Source of the DNA: Rhabdophis nuchalis
Taxonomy: Eukaryota; Chordata; Lepidosauria; Squamata; Natricidae
Length of the DNA stretch: 64,000 bases
NCBI GenBank assembly: GCA_039707465.1
Contig: CM077643.1
Coordinates: forward strand, 200,037,605 to 200,101,604
Reading direction: 5' to 3'
Under the pieces are notes generated by a model, which saw only the letters and a list, made by a program, of their open reading frames with translations, made no database searches and was not told the DNA's origin. Below are positions 10,467 through 21,396 of the stretch, piece after piece; positions within the stretch are counted from its first letter, which is position 1; each line of letters begins with the position of its first letter. The position numbers and the translations under genes are program-made.

Positions 10467-12092
10467 GACTTCCATGGTATAGGATGCTCTCAACCATTAT
10501 TCCTAGTATTTTAAGATACCCCAAAGCATTCCTAAAAATAAATACAACTCAACAAGATGGTGTTTTGTTTGATCAAATGGCAAATGCTAATTCATTTTTA
10601 TTAAAATTATTGGCTAGCAAGGAAGTTATTTTGAGGCATAGTGAGGCATCCACGGAAACATTTAGATCTTCATGGATTCTTTCAAAATCTCTATGGAAAG
10701 GTTGCAACTAACTTGCAGCTACAGCATTTTGTGGAAAGATTTATTGAGTTGCACTTGATGACACCCTGTTCCATATATTCCACAGGTTCTGTGATAGGCA
10801 GTCTATTTTCTTCCAGAAGTCTTTAATTACAATTCCCATTACCCCAAATGTGAGGAATTCTGAAAGTTGTACTATTCAATTCAATTTAGTTCATTACATC
10901 ATAGAGCAGAGACCAGAACAAATAAAAACACCATGTTGAACCCAAAAACAGCCCTTAGAAATAAGATGGAAGTGAATATGAAAAAAAAGAAGCACTAGGA
11001 AGGAGTCCATATTTATCCATGATCTTCTTATAGGAGATGAAAAGAGAATTGTCTTGATGTATGAACAATAGTAAGAGAGAGACAGCCTGTAGGTGTATCC
11101 TTCCCCTCTGGGGTCTCTTTTTTCTTCTTCTGCCATGCAGAATTATTCCTCTCTTTTTTTAATAGTAATGTTATTAAATATTATAATTACAACAGTAAAA
11201 GAAAAAGTAGAAGATGCGGAAAAAAGGAGAAAAGAATAAAAGAAATACATATATAAAGAAGTTATTTTTGATTTCATCACAAAAAATATAATATTCATCA
11301 CAACAAATATTCATCACCTCTTAAAACACAGCAAATAATCTCTCCTTCCTATCTCTTATTTATAAACAAATCCATAAAGCACTGATATTGATAAAGCCCA
11401 TTAAGGTTTACCAGGGGGAAAATAACCTTGATAAAATACGACAAGTTTAACTGTTCTTCTTTAATCGCAATCTCTAGTTCTCTCTAATGTCTCATTTTCA
11501 AAACGTCGTCTTAGTATGTTTGAAAACAAAAGTGTTTTCCCATGGGAAGAATACTTTACAATTAATTCCAAAATCTTGTTTCAAATTTATCTCGACCCTT
11601 AGTCTATTTGTAACTTTCAAAATTCAAAGTTTGAATCACCCCTTTGCTGCTTCTTTTCCTCCCAATTTTTTAAAGTTCTTAAACTTGTAGTTAAAACTTT
11701 GAGGAAAACTCACCCAGGGTTATAAAACTTGATGATCCAAAGGTTCCTAAATAGCTAAAAAACAAATCATTTCCAAAAGTGATTACAAAAGTAAGTTTGT
11801 GAACTTAGTGTCATTTCAAAGGCACTGATTGCACTTTGAGTATCTTGTGGTGTCTTATGAGGAACAGTTGTCTGGGGTAGTTGTGGATGATCCCATGTCG
11901 TCTCCTTGCTCTTCATTCTGCTGCAGCTGTCAACTTTGCTTTTTATGGAGCCATCTTCCATCCACCATTTCTTCCCTGTAGTCCAAGTATTATTTTGTGG
12001 CAGCGCTTCAAGATGAGATGTGGGTTGTTGCTGTTTTTTTTACAAAAGTCTACAACACCAAAAGGTGTTCAGCTTTAACCATCAATTTAAAG
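10467..12092. other. AT-rich intergenic DNA, possible old L1-like remnant
   Basis: No supported gene. The reverse strand from about 12000 to 11150 starts near AAGATGGCTCC and ends in an A/T-rich tail, loosely like an L1 5' region and 3' end, but I cannot align any domain. Confidence 0.3.
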
Positions 12093-12114
12093 GTGTGTGT
12101 GTGTGTGTGTGTGT
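12093..12114 (+). repeat. (GT)n microsatellite
   Basis: Eleven tandem GT units. Confidence 0.9.
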
Positions 12115-13242
12115 TATTTTATGATGCATTGCCCAGCAGTAGGAATCACTGTGAAATTACTGAGGCTACATACTGTAATCAGGAAAGGTTTTGAATAAAA
12201 TTATGTGATTATGTATAATTTTTGTCAAAAGTGCTATTGATGGAGATTGTATTAAAAGCTGCAGAAGCAGAAAGCACAGCCAGATGGCTACATTAAAGCA
12301 CAATCACTAGCCTTCGAGCTGGCAGAAAAGTATGCTGGCACAACATTTGCTGCTGCAAGAACTGAGCTCTATACTGCCTCAGCTCTGCTGCCCTTATTGT
12401 CTGAATGTGGGACAATTTAAGGGAAGTGATTTCTGGATTCCCTGGACTTTGTTTCTCCTCCCATTGAGTATCATCTGCTGGCAGGAAGACAATCATCTAT
12501 TACTCTCTTTAGCATATGATGGAGTAGGATTGGTTTGAGCATAGGTTGGTTTATGGCAAGTGATTTAGCCACCTATCTGGTTGCCCAAGTAAGAGGTAAC
12601 CAATGGGCAGGGGTTGTAAACCTATGCCCTTTCAGTGGGGCTGTTTCTAAACCCAAACTAGCATTTTTGAAAGAACACTAAATCAACATCCCAAAACAGC
12701 CTGACTGGCAAGTCACAAATGCAGAGGAGGTTTGTGGGATGAAGCAGGATGCAAGTTGTAAGCAGGATGTTCGAAGCAACTTTTGTCTTTGACTAGTGCT
12801 TCAAGCCATTGCCAGTAACCCTTAGAAATAGTCGGATTCTTCCCCCCCCCCTCTCTCTCTCACACACACACAGATTTAAAGAAAAAAACTGTGGTGACAG
12901 ACTCAGCAACACACAGGAGGCAGAATTCATCCCTCATTCCTGATTTAAACAGATACCAACAATACAGGGTTGGTATCTGTTGTTGATCTGATTTAGCACT
13001 CTTTCAAAAAGTACTAAATCTGTGGATTTATAAGGAGTCCACAAAAGGCCTGACAAGCCCTTTGACAAACACTGATCAGGCATTATATGGGTAGCTACTA
13101 TTGCTTGTAGAAGCAATTACTTTCCTTACCCCTGCCCTGCTAATGAAATTTTGCCCAGCCTTAGTTGTTTGTCCTCGTGGATTATTCTAACAGGTGTGTG
13201 TGTGTGGGGGGGGGGAGAATACCATTATAAATTAGTACATTT
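12115..13242. other. Intergenic DNA with simple repeats
   Basis: No gene recognised. A C-run followed by (CT)n and (CA)n lies at 12843-12871, and (GT)n plus a G-run at 13195-13215. Confidence 0.5.
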
Positions 13243-13770
13243 TCAATCAATCAGAAGAGAGCTGGAAGGGACCTTAGAGGTTTTCTGGTCTAACCTCCTG
13301 CTCAAGCAGGAGATCCTGTACAATTTGAAACAAGTGTCTGTCCAGTCTCATCTTAAAAACCTCCAGTGATGATCCACACACAAACTGATGGCAAGTTGCT
13401 CCACTGGTTAATTGTCCTCACTGTTAGAAAGTTTATCCTTAATTCCAGGGTGCTTTTTCTTGATTCGTTTCCATCCATTGTCTTGCCTTCTAGTGCTTTG
13501 GAAAATAAACTGACCCCTCTTCTTTGTGGCAGCCCCTCAAATACTGGAATAATGCTATCATGTCACTGCTAGTCCTTCATTTCTCTAGGCTAGCCATGCT
13601 CAGTTCCTGCAACCATTCTTCATATTCTTCCTGTGCACCGCCCTGAGTCCTTTCGGGGAGATAGGTTGCAGTATAAAAATCAAATTTAAAAAAAATGTTT
13701 TAGCCTCCTGGATTTTAATCATCCTAGTTGCTCTTCTCCGCACTTTTTCCAAAATCTCAACTTTTCAGGA
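13243..13770 (-). mobile_element. CR1-type LINE 3' end
   Basis: Starts with AGCTGGAAGGGACCTTAGAGG, the reverse complement of the CR1 3' terminus, and continues through the conserved CR1 coding end in reverse (CTCCACTGGTTAATTGTC, TTTCCATCCATTG, GCTATCATGTCAC are recognisable). There are multiple stops. An L2 3' tail has inserted near its middle (13627-13697), after which CR1 sequence resumes at TGTTTTAGCCTCC. Confidence 0.8.
13627..13697 (+). mobile_element. L2 3' tail, about 70 bp, nested in CR1
   Basis: CTGTGCACCGCCCTGAGTCC followed by a G-rich return strand and an A-rich tail: the terminal stem of L2 on the forward strand. It interrupts CR1 between CTTCATAT and GTTTTAGCC, which are contiguous in other CR1 copies. 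Confidence 0.7.
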
Positions 13771-13908
13771 AACACAAGAAACAAAACATGTATTTATAGA
13801 AAGTCCCATTTGTTCCTTGGGTAGAGTGAATAAGCCACATCAGACCCTTGATTTTGGGTGCAACCAAAAAAGGTATTTTTAGTTAACTAATTTGTTATCA
13901 ACATGAAC

Positions 13909-13936
13909 TTTAGTTTAGTTTAGTTTAGTTTAGTTT
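13909..13936 (+). repeat. (TTTAG)n, L2 tail repeat
   Basis: Five or more TTTAG units adjoining the L2 3' terminus. Confidence 0.85.
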
Positions 13937-15450
13937 TATTCAATTTATATACCGCCCTTCTCCCTTCCGGGACTCAGGGTGGTGCACAGCCATAATAAAA
14001 TGGGTAATACAAAAGCTAAAATAGTATGTTAAAATAAATTAAATGTAATTGGCCTATGTTTAAAAACCCCATACTAAAATCACTTTAAAACTATGACAGG
14101 CCGGCAGCACAAAATAAGTGTGTCTTCAGGGCCTGACAGAAGAGATATAGGTCCGTGATCATCCGTAGTTCAGGGGGTAGGTCATTCCAGAGGGTAGGAG
14201 CTGCCACAGAGAAGGCTCTCCCCCTGGGGGTCGCCAGCCGACATTGTCTGGTCGACGGCACCCTGAGGAGGCCCTTCCTGTGGGAGCGAACTGGTCGGTG
14301 GGAGGTATTTGGCAGCAGGAGGCGGTCTTGCAAGTAACCAGGTCCCTTGCCATGGAGCGCTTTAAAGGTGGTCACTAATACCTTGAAGTGCACCTGGAAA
14401 GCCACAGGCAGCCAGTGCAACTCACACAGGAGAGGTGTCACATGGGAGTGTCTAGATGCTCCCAGAATCCCCCGCGCAGCCGCATTCTGAACCAACTGGA
14501 GCCTCCAGGCACAACTCAAGGGAAGCCCCATGTAGAGAGCATTACAATAGTCCAGGCGGGAGGTGACAAGGGCTTGAGTGACCGTGCGTAAGGCGTCACA
14601 ATCCAGAAAGGGACACAACTGGCATATCAGGAGAACCTGATAGAAAGCCCCTCTGGACACGGCCGTCAGGTGATCTTCTAAAGACAGCCGAGAGTCCAGG
14701 AGGACGCCCAGGTTGTGAGCCCTCTCTGTGGGGGCCAATGACTCACCCCCAATAACCAGAGATGGCATCAGCTGGCTATATCGTGATGCCAGAAGCCACA
14801 GCCACTCCGTCTTGGATGGGTTGAGTCGGAGCCTGTTCCTCCCCATCCAGACTCGCACGGCCTCCAAACACCGGGACATCACTTCCACGGCATCGTTGGG
14901 GTGGTCCGGGGTAGAGATGTACAGCTGAGTATCATCAGCATACTAATGGAACTCTACCCCAAAACCCAAGCTGATCTCACCCAACGGCTTCACATAAATG
15001 TTGAACAGGAGGGGTGAGAGGACTGACCCCTGTGGGACCCCACAAGTGAGGCACCTTGACGTCGACTCTGCCCCTGCCAACACAAACTGCGACCGGTCTG
15101 AGAGATAGGAGGAGAACCATCATAAAACGGTGCCCCCCACCCCCAACCCCTCCAATCGGTGCAGCAAGATACCATGGTCGATGGTATCAAAAGCCGCTGA
15201 GAGATCTAACAGGACCAGGATAGATGAACAACCCCTATCCCGAGCCCTCCAGAGATCATCGACCAACGCGACCAGTGCCGTCTCCTGCTGTGCCCTGGCC
15301 AAAAGCCGGACTGGCACGAGTCGAGATAAACAGCTTCATCCAGGTGCTGAGGAAGCTCTCGCGCCACCACACTCTCAACAACCTTCGCAATGAATCGAAG
15401 ATTGGGATGGGATGTAGTTGCTTGGGATGGCTAGTAGTCCTTTTAAGTAT
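13909..15450 (-). mobile_element. L2-type LINE, 5'-truncated, about 1.5 kb
   Basis: The left end has (TTTAG)n and the L2 terminal stem. On the reverse strand the C-terminal RT region is open for 265 codons (14091-14888; LDYCNALYMGLP, LHWLPV, LWNDLPPEL), and the RT core lies in 15120-15317 ([15 protein letters not shown]). The YADD codons are present near 14928-14945, but the codon just before Tyr is a stop (TAG where related copies have CAG). It is 5'-truncated near 15450 before the endonuclease, and so inactive. Confidence 0.85.
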
Positions 15451-16406
15451 TTATTGCATCAATGCCAACATAATTTCACTGGTTTTGATAACTAAGCAAT
15501 TTGACTTAGGTAAAAGAGTCTGTTTGCTGTACCACAATTGCAGAAAAATATTTTCTAGTGCCCTGGGAAAGATGTGAATTTCAGAAAACTTAGCTCATAT
15601 CACCAAATAGAATTTATCAGGTACATCTCTATATGAGGGTAAGCAAACCAACTGGAACGGTTTGTCCCAAATGATGTCATGCTTAATGTTTTCTTTAAAA
15701 AAATAAACTTGAAAAAGCATAACTGTATAAATAATAAATAATAATAATAATAAAAAATAATAAAATAAATAATTTTAACAATATAAAAACTAAAATATGC
15801 ATCTCCATGAATGGAAACACTGTTGAAAAGTATCTTATCTCTTCTTTTTCTCCTTTTTTCCCACAATCACAGCTTCTAAACATGCAGCATTCAACCCTAG
15901 AGAGAAAATGCAAGATAAGGCTACAGCTTGTCGCTGCTTTCATTTTTCCGGAATATTTTTTGGGCCAAATGTTTTAAGGCTCTATTGGCATACCTATAGT
16001 CTAGATTTGATAACAGCTCAAAGCTTTATAAGTTTCTCTTTTAGATCTAAACACCCTGGAAAGTCATCCAAGAAAAAAAATTGCACGAGGAAACCTCCTA
16101 GAGGTGAAATTCACCCATTTCAGTTTTCTGTTTCTGAGAACTGAGATAAAAAAATTATCTGGGTTTTTTTTTTTTTGGTATGTCAGCTTTAGAAAAAAGA
16201 CATATTTTACTCAAATTGTTTATTTTCTGTCTATAATACCAGCACTGATTTTGTGTTCATTTAGATTGTAGAAAAGGCCAAACATTTGTCAAGTTACTAA
16301 CTTAAATAAAAATTCACAGACATACAACACCAAACTTTTATGGCTAATAGAGCGAAAGTGATTGAGATTGGCTTCTGTATAACTATAATGCTTTTAAAAT
16401 ATATGG
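15451..16406. other. AT-rich intergenic DNA
   Basis: Contains an (AAT)n-like stretch at about 15729-15772; nothing else recognised. Confidence 0.5.
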
Positions 16407-16519
16407 ACTTCCTTCCTTCCTTCCTTCCTTCCTTCCTTCCTTCCTTCCTTCCTTCCTTCCTTTCTTCCTTCCTTCCATCCTTCCTTCCTTCCTTCCTTCC
16501 TTCCTTCCTTCCTTCCTTC
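16407..16519 (+). repeat. (CCTT)n microsatellite, left part
   Basis: About 28 tetranucleotide units with two substitutions. The same array resumes at 17137-17189 after an inserted hAT element. Confidence 0.9.
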
Positions 16520-17136
16520 CAATGGTAAGATTCAACCAGTTTAACAACCGGTTCTCTGAGTACGCACTTTGCAGTGCATTTTAAAACAACTCAAAAATGT
16601 ACCTTCTACTCAGAGGTGGCTTGCTGTGGGTATTGCCCAGTACAGCCATACTGGTAGTGGGCCAGAGCAGCTGAGAGCATACCAATACAGTGGTTCTTTT
16701 GGCCCACCTGCCCGCCCATGTTCTATACCTGTTTTTATGGCAAACAGCAAAGTGTGCACGCGCACACAGCATGCGATGCCTGTGTGAGCCCCAACAATCA
16801 GCTGGTTGTCACAGGGGCAGTGGATTGTGCACAGCACAAGTCAGGTGCATGCGCAAACAGAACGTGCAAGTGCATGATCAGCATACCGGTAGTGACAGTA
16901 AAAGCAACCCACCATTGCTTCTACTGTAGCCCTGGTGAGTAAAACAGCTGAGGCATGGCAATCTGTTCTGCTGCGCCTATCAGCTGGACTTCAAACAAAA
17001 GAAATATAGGTCAATATAGGAGACAGGTAGGCAAGCAGGCACACCTGATTGTCGGAGCGAACCGGTTTGCTCTCAGCTGATCATCGGAGCTACTGGTTCA
17101 CCTGAACCAGTCCAAACCAGCTGAATCCCAACTCTC
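16520..17136. mobile_element. hAT-type element inserted in the (CCTT)n array
   Basis: The left end is CAATGGTAAGATTCAACCAG and the right end ...CAGCTGAATCCCAACTCTC, degenerate inverted repeats of the CAGTGGTGGGATTCA family. The sub-terminal GAACCGGTT and GAACCAGT motifs match in inverted orientation. Both flanks are CTTCCTTC, as expected for insertion into the repeat. It hosts a second hAT element at 16611-16917. Confidence 0.75.
16611..16917. mobile_element. hAT-type MITE, 307 bp, nested
   Basis: Starts CAGAGGTGGCTTGCTGTGGG and ends AAGCAACCCACCATTG. A perfect 8-bp duplication CTTCTACT flanks it (16603-16610 and 16918-16925). The outer hAT sequence continues on both sides. No open frame of interest. 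Confidence 0.9.
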
Positions 17137-17189
17137 CTTCCTTCCTTCCTTCCTTCCTTCCTTCCTTCCTTCCTTCCTTCCTTCCTTCC
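17137..17189 (+). repeat. (CCTT)n microsatellite, right part
   Basis: About 13 units continuing the array found at 16407-16519. Confidence 0.9.
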
Positions 17190-17212
17190 CACCTACCTAC
17201 TTTTCTACCTAT

Positions 17213-17324
17213 CAGTGGTGGGTTGCCATTTTTTTACTACTGGTTTGGTGGGTGAGCGGAGCCTCCTGCTGCTGCCACTACTGGTTTGCATGATCTGGGC
17301 CGAACTGGGAGCAACCCATCTCTG
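17213..17324. mobile_element. hAT-type MITE, 112 bp
   Basis: Ends are CAGTGGTGGGTTGCC and GAGCAACCCATCTCTG, closely related to the copy at 7795-7932 in both ends and interior. The flanks CTACCTAT and CTACCGGC agree at 5 of 8 positions, so the duplication is decayed. Confidence 0.75.
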
Positions 17325-19330
17325 CTACCGGCAAACACTGATCAGCAAAGAGATATAAATTCTCCATAGGAAAGATTTGTACTTGCCTATTTTATCATTA
17401 TTTTAATAAATCAATCTCTGCAACAAAACGGCAGGTAACCAAAAACAGCCTTACGTGAGACCAAAGGATATAACCAAACAGAACAAGAGTCCCCTGATGC
17501 TTTAAGCATAATTAATACAAAGTCTCAAAATAACTTTTAATCAAACTTGTACAGAGATTTCCCATTATCAGAATTTCATCTCTTTGAAGAAACCCATTTG
17601 GAGCAAAGGGCTCTCCAGCTTACTGTAAGAAGGTAATAGCCTTTATTTTATGCGATTTTTAAATAAAAAAAAGTAATAGAAGAAGTATTAAAGTTTAAGT
17701 AGAAATCACCTAGGGCTGAATGTGGTCTCACTGATAACAGAATTATATTTCACAGTCAAGGAAGCAAAACCTAGGATTTAATTAAGACACCAGTTCAGAT
17801 AAAATAAGTCAAAGGAGAAAAGCAGTAGCCTAATAATTATGGCTCTACCTGTAAAAGATTCTAAGTAGGAGTAATAATTGACCTCTAACTGTTAATTGCA
17901 TACAATTTGGGGAAACATAATAGGATGCTCTGTATCTTTATGTCTATCCATCTCTATCTCTATATTTATATCCACATTTTATCTGCTGGCAAACACCCAA
18001 ATTGGTGAACTTCCAAATATCTGATCACATGTATATGTTCCTCATTTTGGATTTCTGTGCTTAATATCACACACTTGATAGCTGGCACTTATAGAAAAAA
18101 AGTATATAATTCAAAAAAGGTGAATGTATTGTGTGTGCTTTGAAAATGATTCATAAGTCCTTCAGACTGCATTGGCATGTGTGAGCACACCGTCTCTTTA
18201 TAGCAGGGTTCTGAATTGCCCTGGTGAATGGCTGATTGGCTGGCTAGCAAAACGTTGTTGAAGAGGCTGCTTTGGGTGTATGTGAGAGAGTGAAAGAGTT
18301 ATGCATTTAATTATAGTTTTAAGCAATAATTATTATCTTAAGTGTTGGGTTACAATGAGCTATGGAATATTTGGAAGACGAAGGGCAAATGGAGAGATGG
18401 CAACCTGACATTTAGAAAGAAAAAGCTAAGACGAATGATATCTTGAAGCGCTTGAACAAAGAACAGGATGCTGGATGATGAGTGCAACAGTGCGAGTCAT
18501 TAATGGAGACCTGTCCATATGATAAGTTCTGCCAAGGGACAGCACTGATAGTGGTGGCATGAAGAAAAAACAGATGCCATGACTCTCTGGCCATGACCAG
18601 AAAGGAGGAGAGGGGAAGGGCAAAAAGTTAAGAAAGAAGCAAGATAGAAAAGGAGGAATTGAATAGGACAAAGTAGGGGAAAACATAACATCAATTAATT
18701 TGCAAACTATGCCAACCATAAAAGTAACAGGTTGGGGCTAATAATGGAAGTTCAAAAAAATTTAATCCGGGAGGATCATCTGATGGAGGATTTTATGAAT
18801 AACAGTGGAGGAACAATAAAAAAAAGTGCCCCATCCCATGAGTAAGAGGAAGGGAATGAAAAAGAGGCCCCTCTTGTCTGGGATTGGGTGAGAGCCAGAT
18901 GAAGTGAATTGGGGAGGGTGGGTGAGGAATAAGTGGGGGACTGATGGTGGGGTATGTCAAGCTGATGTGACAAGATGAGAATAGATGTGACTGTAAAGAA
19001 GCTATGTGCCAAGCATTAATAAATATCAGCCTAGCCGGGGGGGGGGGGGGGGGGAAGGGGGGACAAAAAAACGTGAAGTGTAGAAATGAGTGAAGGTGAA
19101 CTTCAATGGTGAGATTGTTGCATTGCAAGAATCTCTCTTATGTTCATGAACACCACTTTTCCTCAATCCTAGCATTACAGCTGCAACAGGATTGCTAACT
19201 CAGTCATGGCCAGGCAGATTTCTGACAAGGCTATTTCAACTTCACTGGCCAGACAGGTCTCAATAATAGGTGTCAGATCTGCAGACAGATCTAACATTTA
19301 CTAGCAGCAGCTGGAGATCAAGAGCTCCAT
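17325..19330. other. Intergenic DNA
   Basis: No gene or element recognised. It is purine-biased on the forward strand around 18600-19130 and holds an 18-G run at 19037-19054. Confidence 0.5.
19037..19054 (+). repeat. poly-G tract
   Basis: Eighteen consecutive G followed by AAGGGGGG. Confidence 0.9.
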
Positions 19331-19368
<38 letters not shown>

Positions 19369-19369
19369 C
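19331..19369 (+). repeat. (CAA)n microsatellite
   Basis: Thirteen tandem trinucleotide units preceded by CCATA. Confidence 0.9.
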
Positions 19370-20442
19370 GCTTCTGGAGTAATACTAAATTTTCTCTTTG
19401 CATCTGGTCATCTTAGTAACTTCTGGCCTTGAGACTCAAGTGTTTAAACATCTGCTTTGCAAATCCCTGAGTTTTCCTTGATTGATCTAAGAATGTTTTA
19501 TATCCATAAAACACATAATCAATTAACATAAGCTACAGTCCTTTAACAAAAACATCTCCCAGCAGAATTTAAATATGTTAATGAGTTGTACCCATAACAA
19601 AAAGTCAACTCTGAACCTGAATCAGTCAATAGAGCATGCATTCTTTTAACTTAGAATGGCCTTTTTAAAATGCCTTGCCAACTAATTGCTTATCACAATA
19701 TATCCTTATTTTATTTCTGTGGTTTTAAAATTCTCTTGGCTGCAAAGAATGTAGAAGATACATTATTTTTTTTAATGCATCATTCCTAAGAGGGTTTTTA
19801 TTATTCAGGTCTGGCAGCTTTTTATACTTTCATTAAATCTCATTAACCTAATTCTATTGTATCTCTCCTAAATACAGTAGTCATCAAGTTCCTTCCCAGT
19901 TCAGATTTTTTTTTCAGTGGCCATACAATTTGGTGTTAGAGGTCAAAATTGTAATTTTTGAACAATGTTATTATTAGATCAGTCAATGATGTTCAAGCTA
20001 AGAATGCCACAGCTTCCATAGGCAAAATGACCCCAACTATATAAAAGAGTGTGGGGTCAGTAAAACCTCAAGGAAAGAATAATTTTATAAAATCCTTAAT
20101 ATTCGTAGAATCCAAATGCACCAAATTAAGATGAAACTGACTTAGTATTCTAAAAAAAAAAAAATCAGGAAAAAATATGTATGGAAGGGGAAGGGGAATT
20201 GGAACATTTTAAAAGACAGTAACTCTGCCTGGTGAGGCAATAAACCAGGAGCATTCTATATTTTGTTATAAATCTATCCAAAGTAATTATTCCCATTTTT
20301 TAAAAGAAAATCTTCTTTCTTTTAGCTTTGTTTCATTAGCTGGTCTAATTTTCTATCCTAAAAGTTGGTTTGAATCTCTCAGTGAAGATGAAATCCCAAA
20401 AATGATCCTACATAAGAAGGTGGTGACTCAACAAAGCTGAAT
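19370..20442. other. AT-rich intergenic DNA
   Basis: Nothing recognised. Confidence 0.5.
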
Positions 20443-20469
20443 TGTTGTTGTTGTTGTTGTTGTTGTTGG
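20443..20469 (+). repeat. (GTT)n microsatellite
   Basis: About nine tandem trinucleotide units. Confidence 0.9.
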
Positions 20470-20559
20470 GAGGTGTGATGTGAGATTTATTTTGGAAAAC
20501 CTCAAATGACCTGCTACTCAGTAAAGAGCCCATATTCAGTTTTTAGAAAGTGGTCAGCA

Positions 20560-20885
20560 AAAGCAAAGGTACATGCCATGAATGACGTCATCCGTAATGA
20601 TGGCCCATGAGCTTCAGTTAACAAGATTCATTGTAGAATCAGACAAATTGTATGAAGTTCTCTGGTATCAAGTTCTCTGGAGAAAATATCTAGTACTCTG
20701 GAGAAAATGTTAAAGATGGGAAAGGTGGAATGAAAAAGAACAGGATGACTAACAAAAAGGTAGACATACACAAACTGGCAATAGGTTCTCCATTAAAAGA
20801 CCTGTAAGACTAGGTTAGGGACAGGTTGTCATGGAGAAAATCTACGTGATTGCCAGGAATTGACAATGACTTGAAGGTACATAAT
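20560..20885 (+). mobile_element. BovB/RTE-like LINE 3' remnant
   Basis: The run of motifs GTTCTCTGGAGAAAAT, GGGAAAGGTGGAA, AACAAAAAGGTAGACA, AGACTAGGTTAGGGACAGG, CATGGAGAAAATCTACGTG and GACTTGAAGGTACATAATA follows the order of the BovB/RTE 3' coding end and short 3' UTR in squamates. Many substitutions and no open frame: an old fragment. The assignment is from recall and needs an alignment. Confidence 0.5.
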
Positions 20886-20944
20886 AAATTAATTAGATAA
20901 TCAATCATTATAGAATGAAAACTATGGTAGCCAAAAACCAGGAG

Positions 20945-21080
20945 ACGTCTAGTAGTAGCAACTTTTCAGACTAACAAATGTTATTAAAAAGCACAAGCTT
21001 TTGATGTATCTGCTGAAGTGAACTATAGCTCACAAAAGCTGAAGACTTTAATAAAATCTGCTGGAGTGAAAAGGTGCCCA
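20945..21080 (+). mobile_element. Penelope-like terminal fragment with hammerhead-like motif
   Basis: A palindromic arrangement, CAGACTAACAAATGTTATTAA...CACAAGCTTTTG on one side and CTCACAAAAGCT...TTTAATAAAATCTG on the other, matches a repeat common in reptiles. Around 21010-21035 it reads CTGCTGA, a GTGAAC...GCTCAC stem, then AAAA: a hammerhead-like core with both conserved boxes mutated. Confidence 0.4.
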
Positions 21081-21346
21081 GTAGTGTGTGACCTCCTAAG
21101 TGAAGGCTTATGATCAACAAAATACAATGCCCTCAAGCATCTTAGGGAACCAGCGGAGAGACAACTGGCTTCAGCAGACATATTGCCTATGAACAAAAGT
21201 TCCCTTTACAAATGCACCAATAAGATAGACAGGCAGATGTTTAATTCATCTTTTTACTCATTACTTACTTTCTTACAATGTTAAATTTTGCCCTGACAAA
21301 CATTTGCTCTTTTTACTTTCTGACTAAATTATTTATACATTTATAC

Positions 21347-21348
<2 letters not shown>

Positions 21349-21394
<46 letters not shown>
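21349..21394 (+). repeat. (CA)n microsatellite
   Basis: Twenty-three CA units without interruption. Confidence 0.95.

Positions 21395-21396
<2 letters not shown>

Noticed and set aside
11150..12040. Possible old reverse-strand L1-like element (AAGATGGCTCC start, A-rich end)
   Set aside because: No alignable ORF1 or ORF2 motif and no target duplication found.
16407..17189. CRISPR-like regular repeats
   Set aside because: Tetranucleotide microsatellite split by transposons; no spacers, and the genome is vertebrate.
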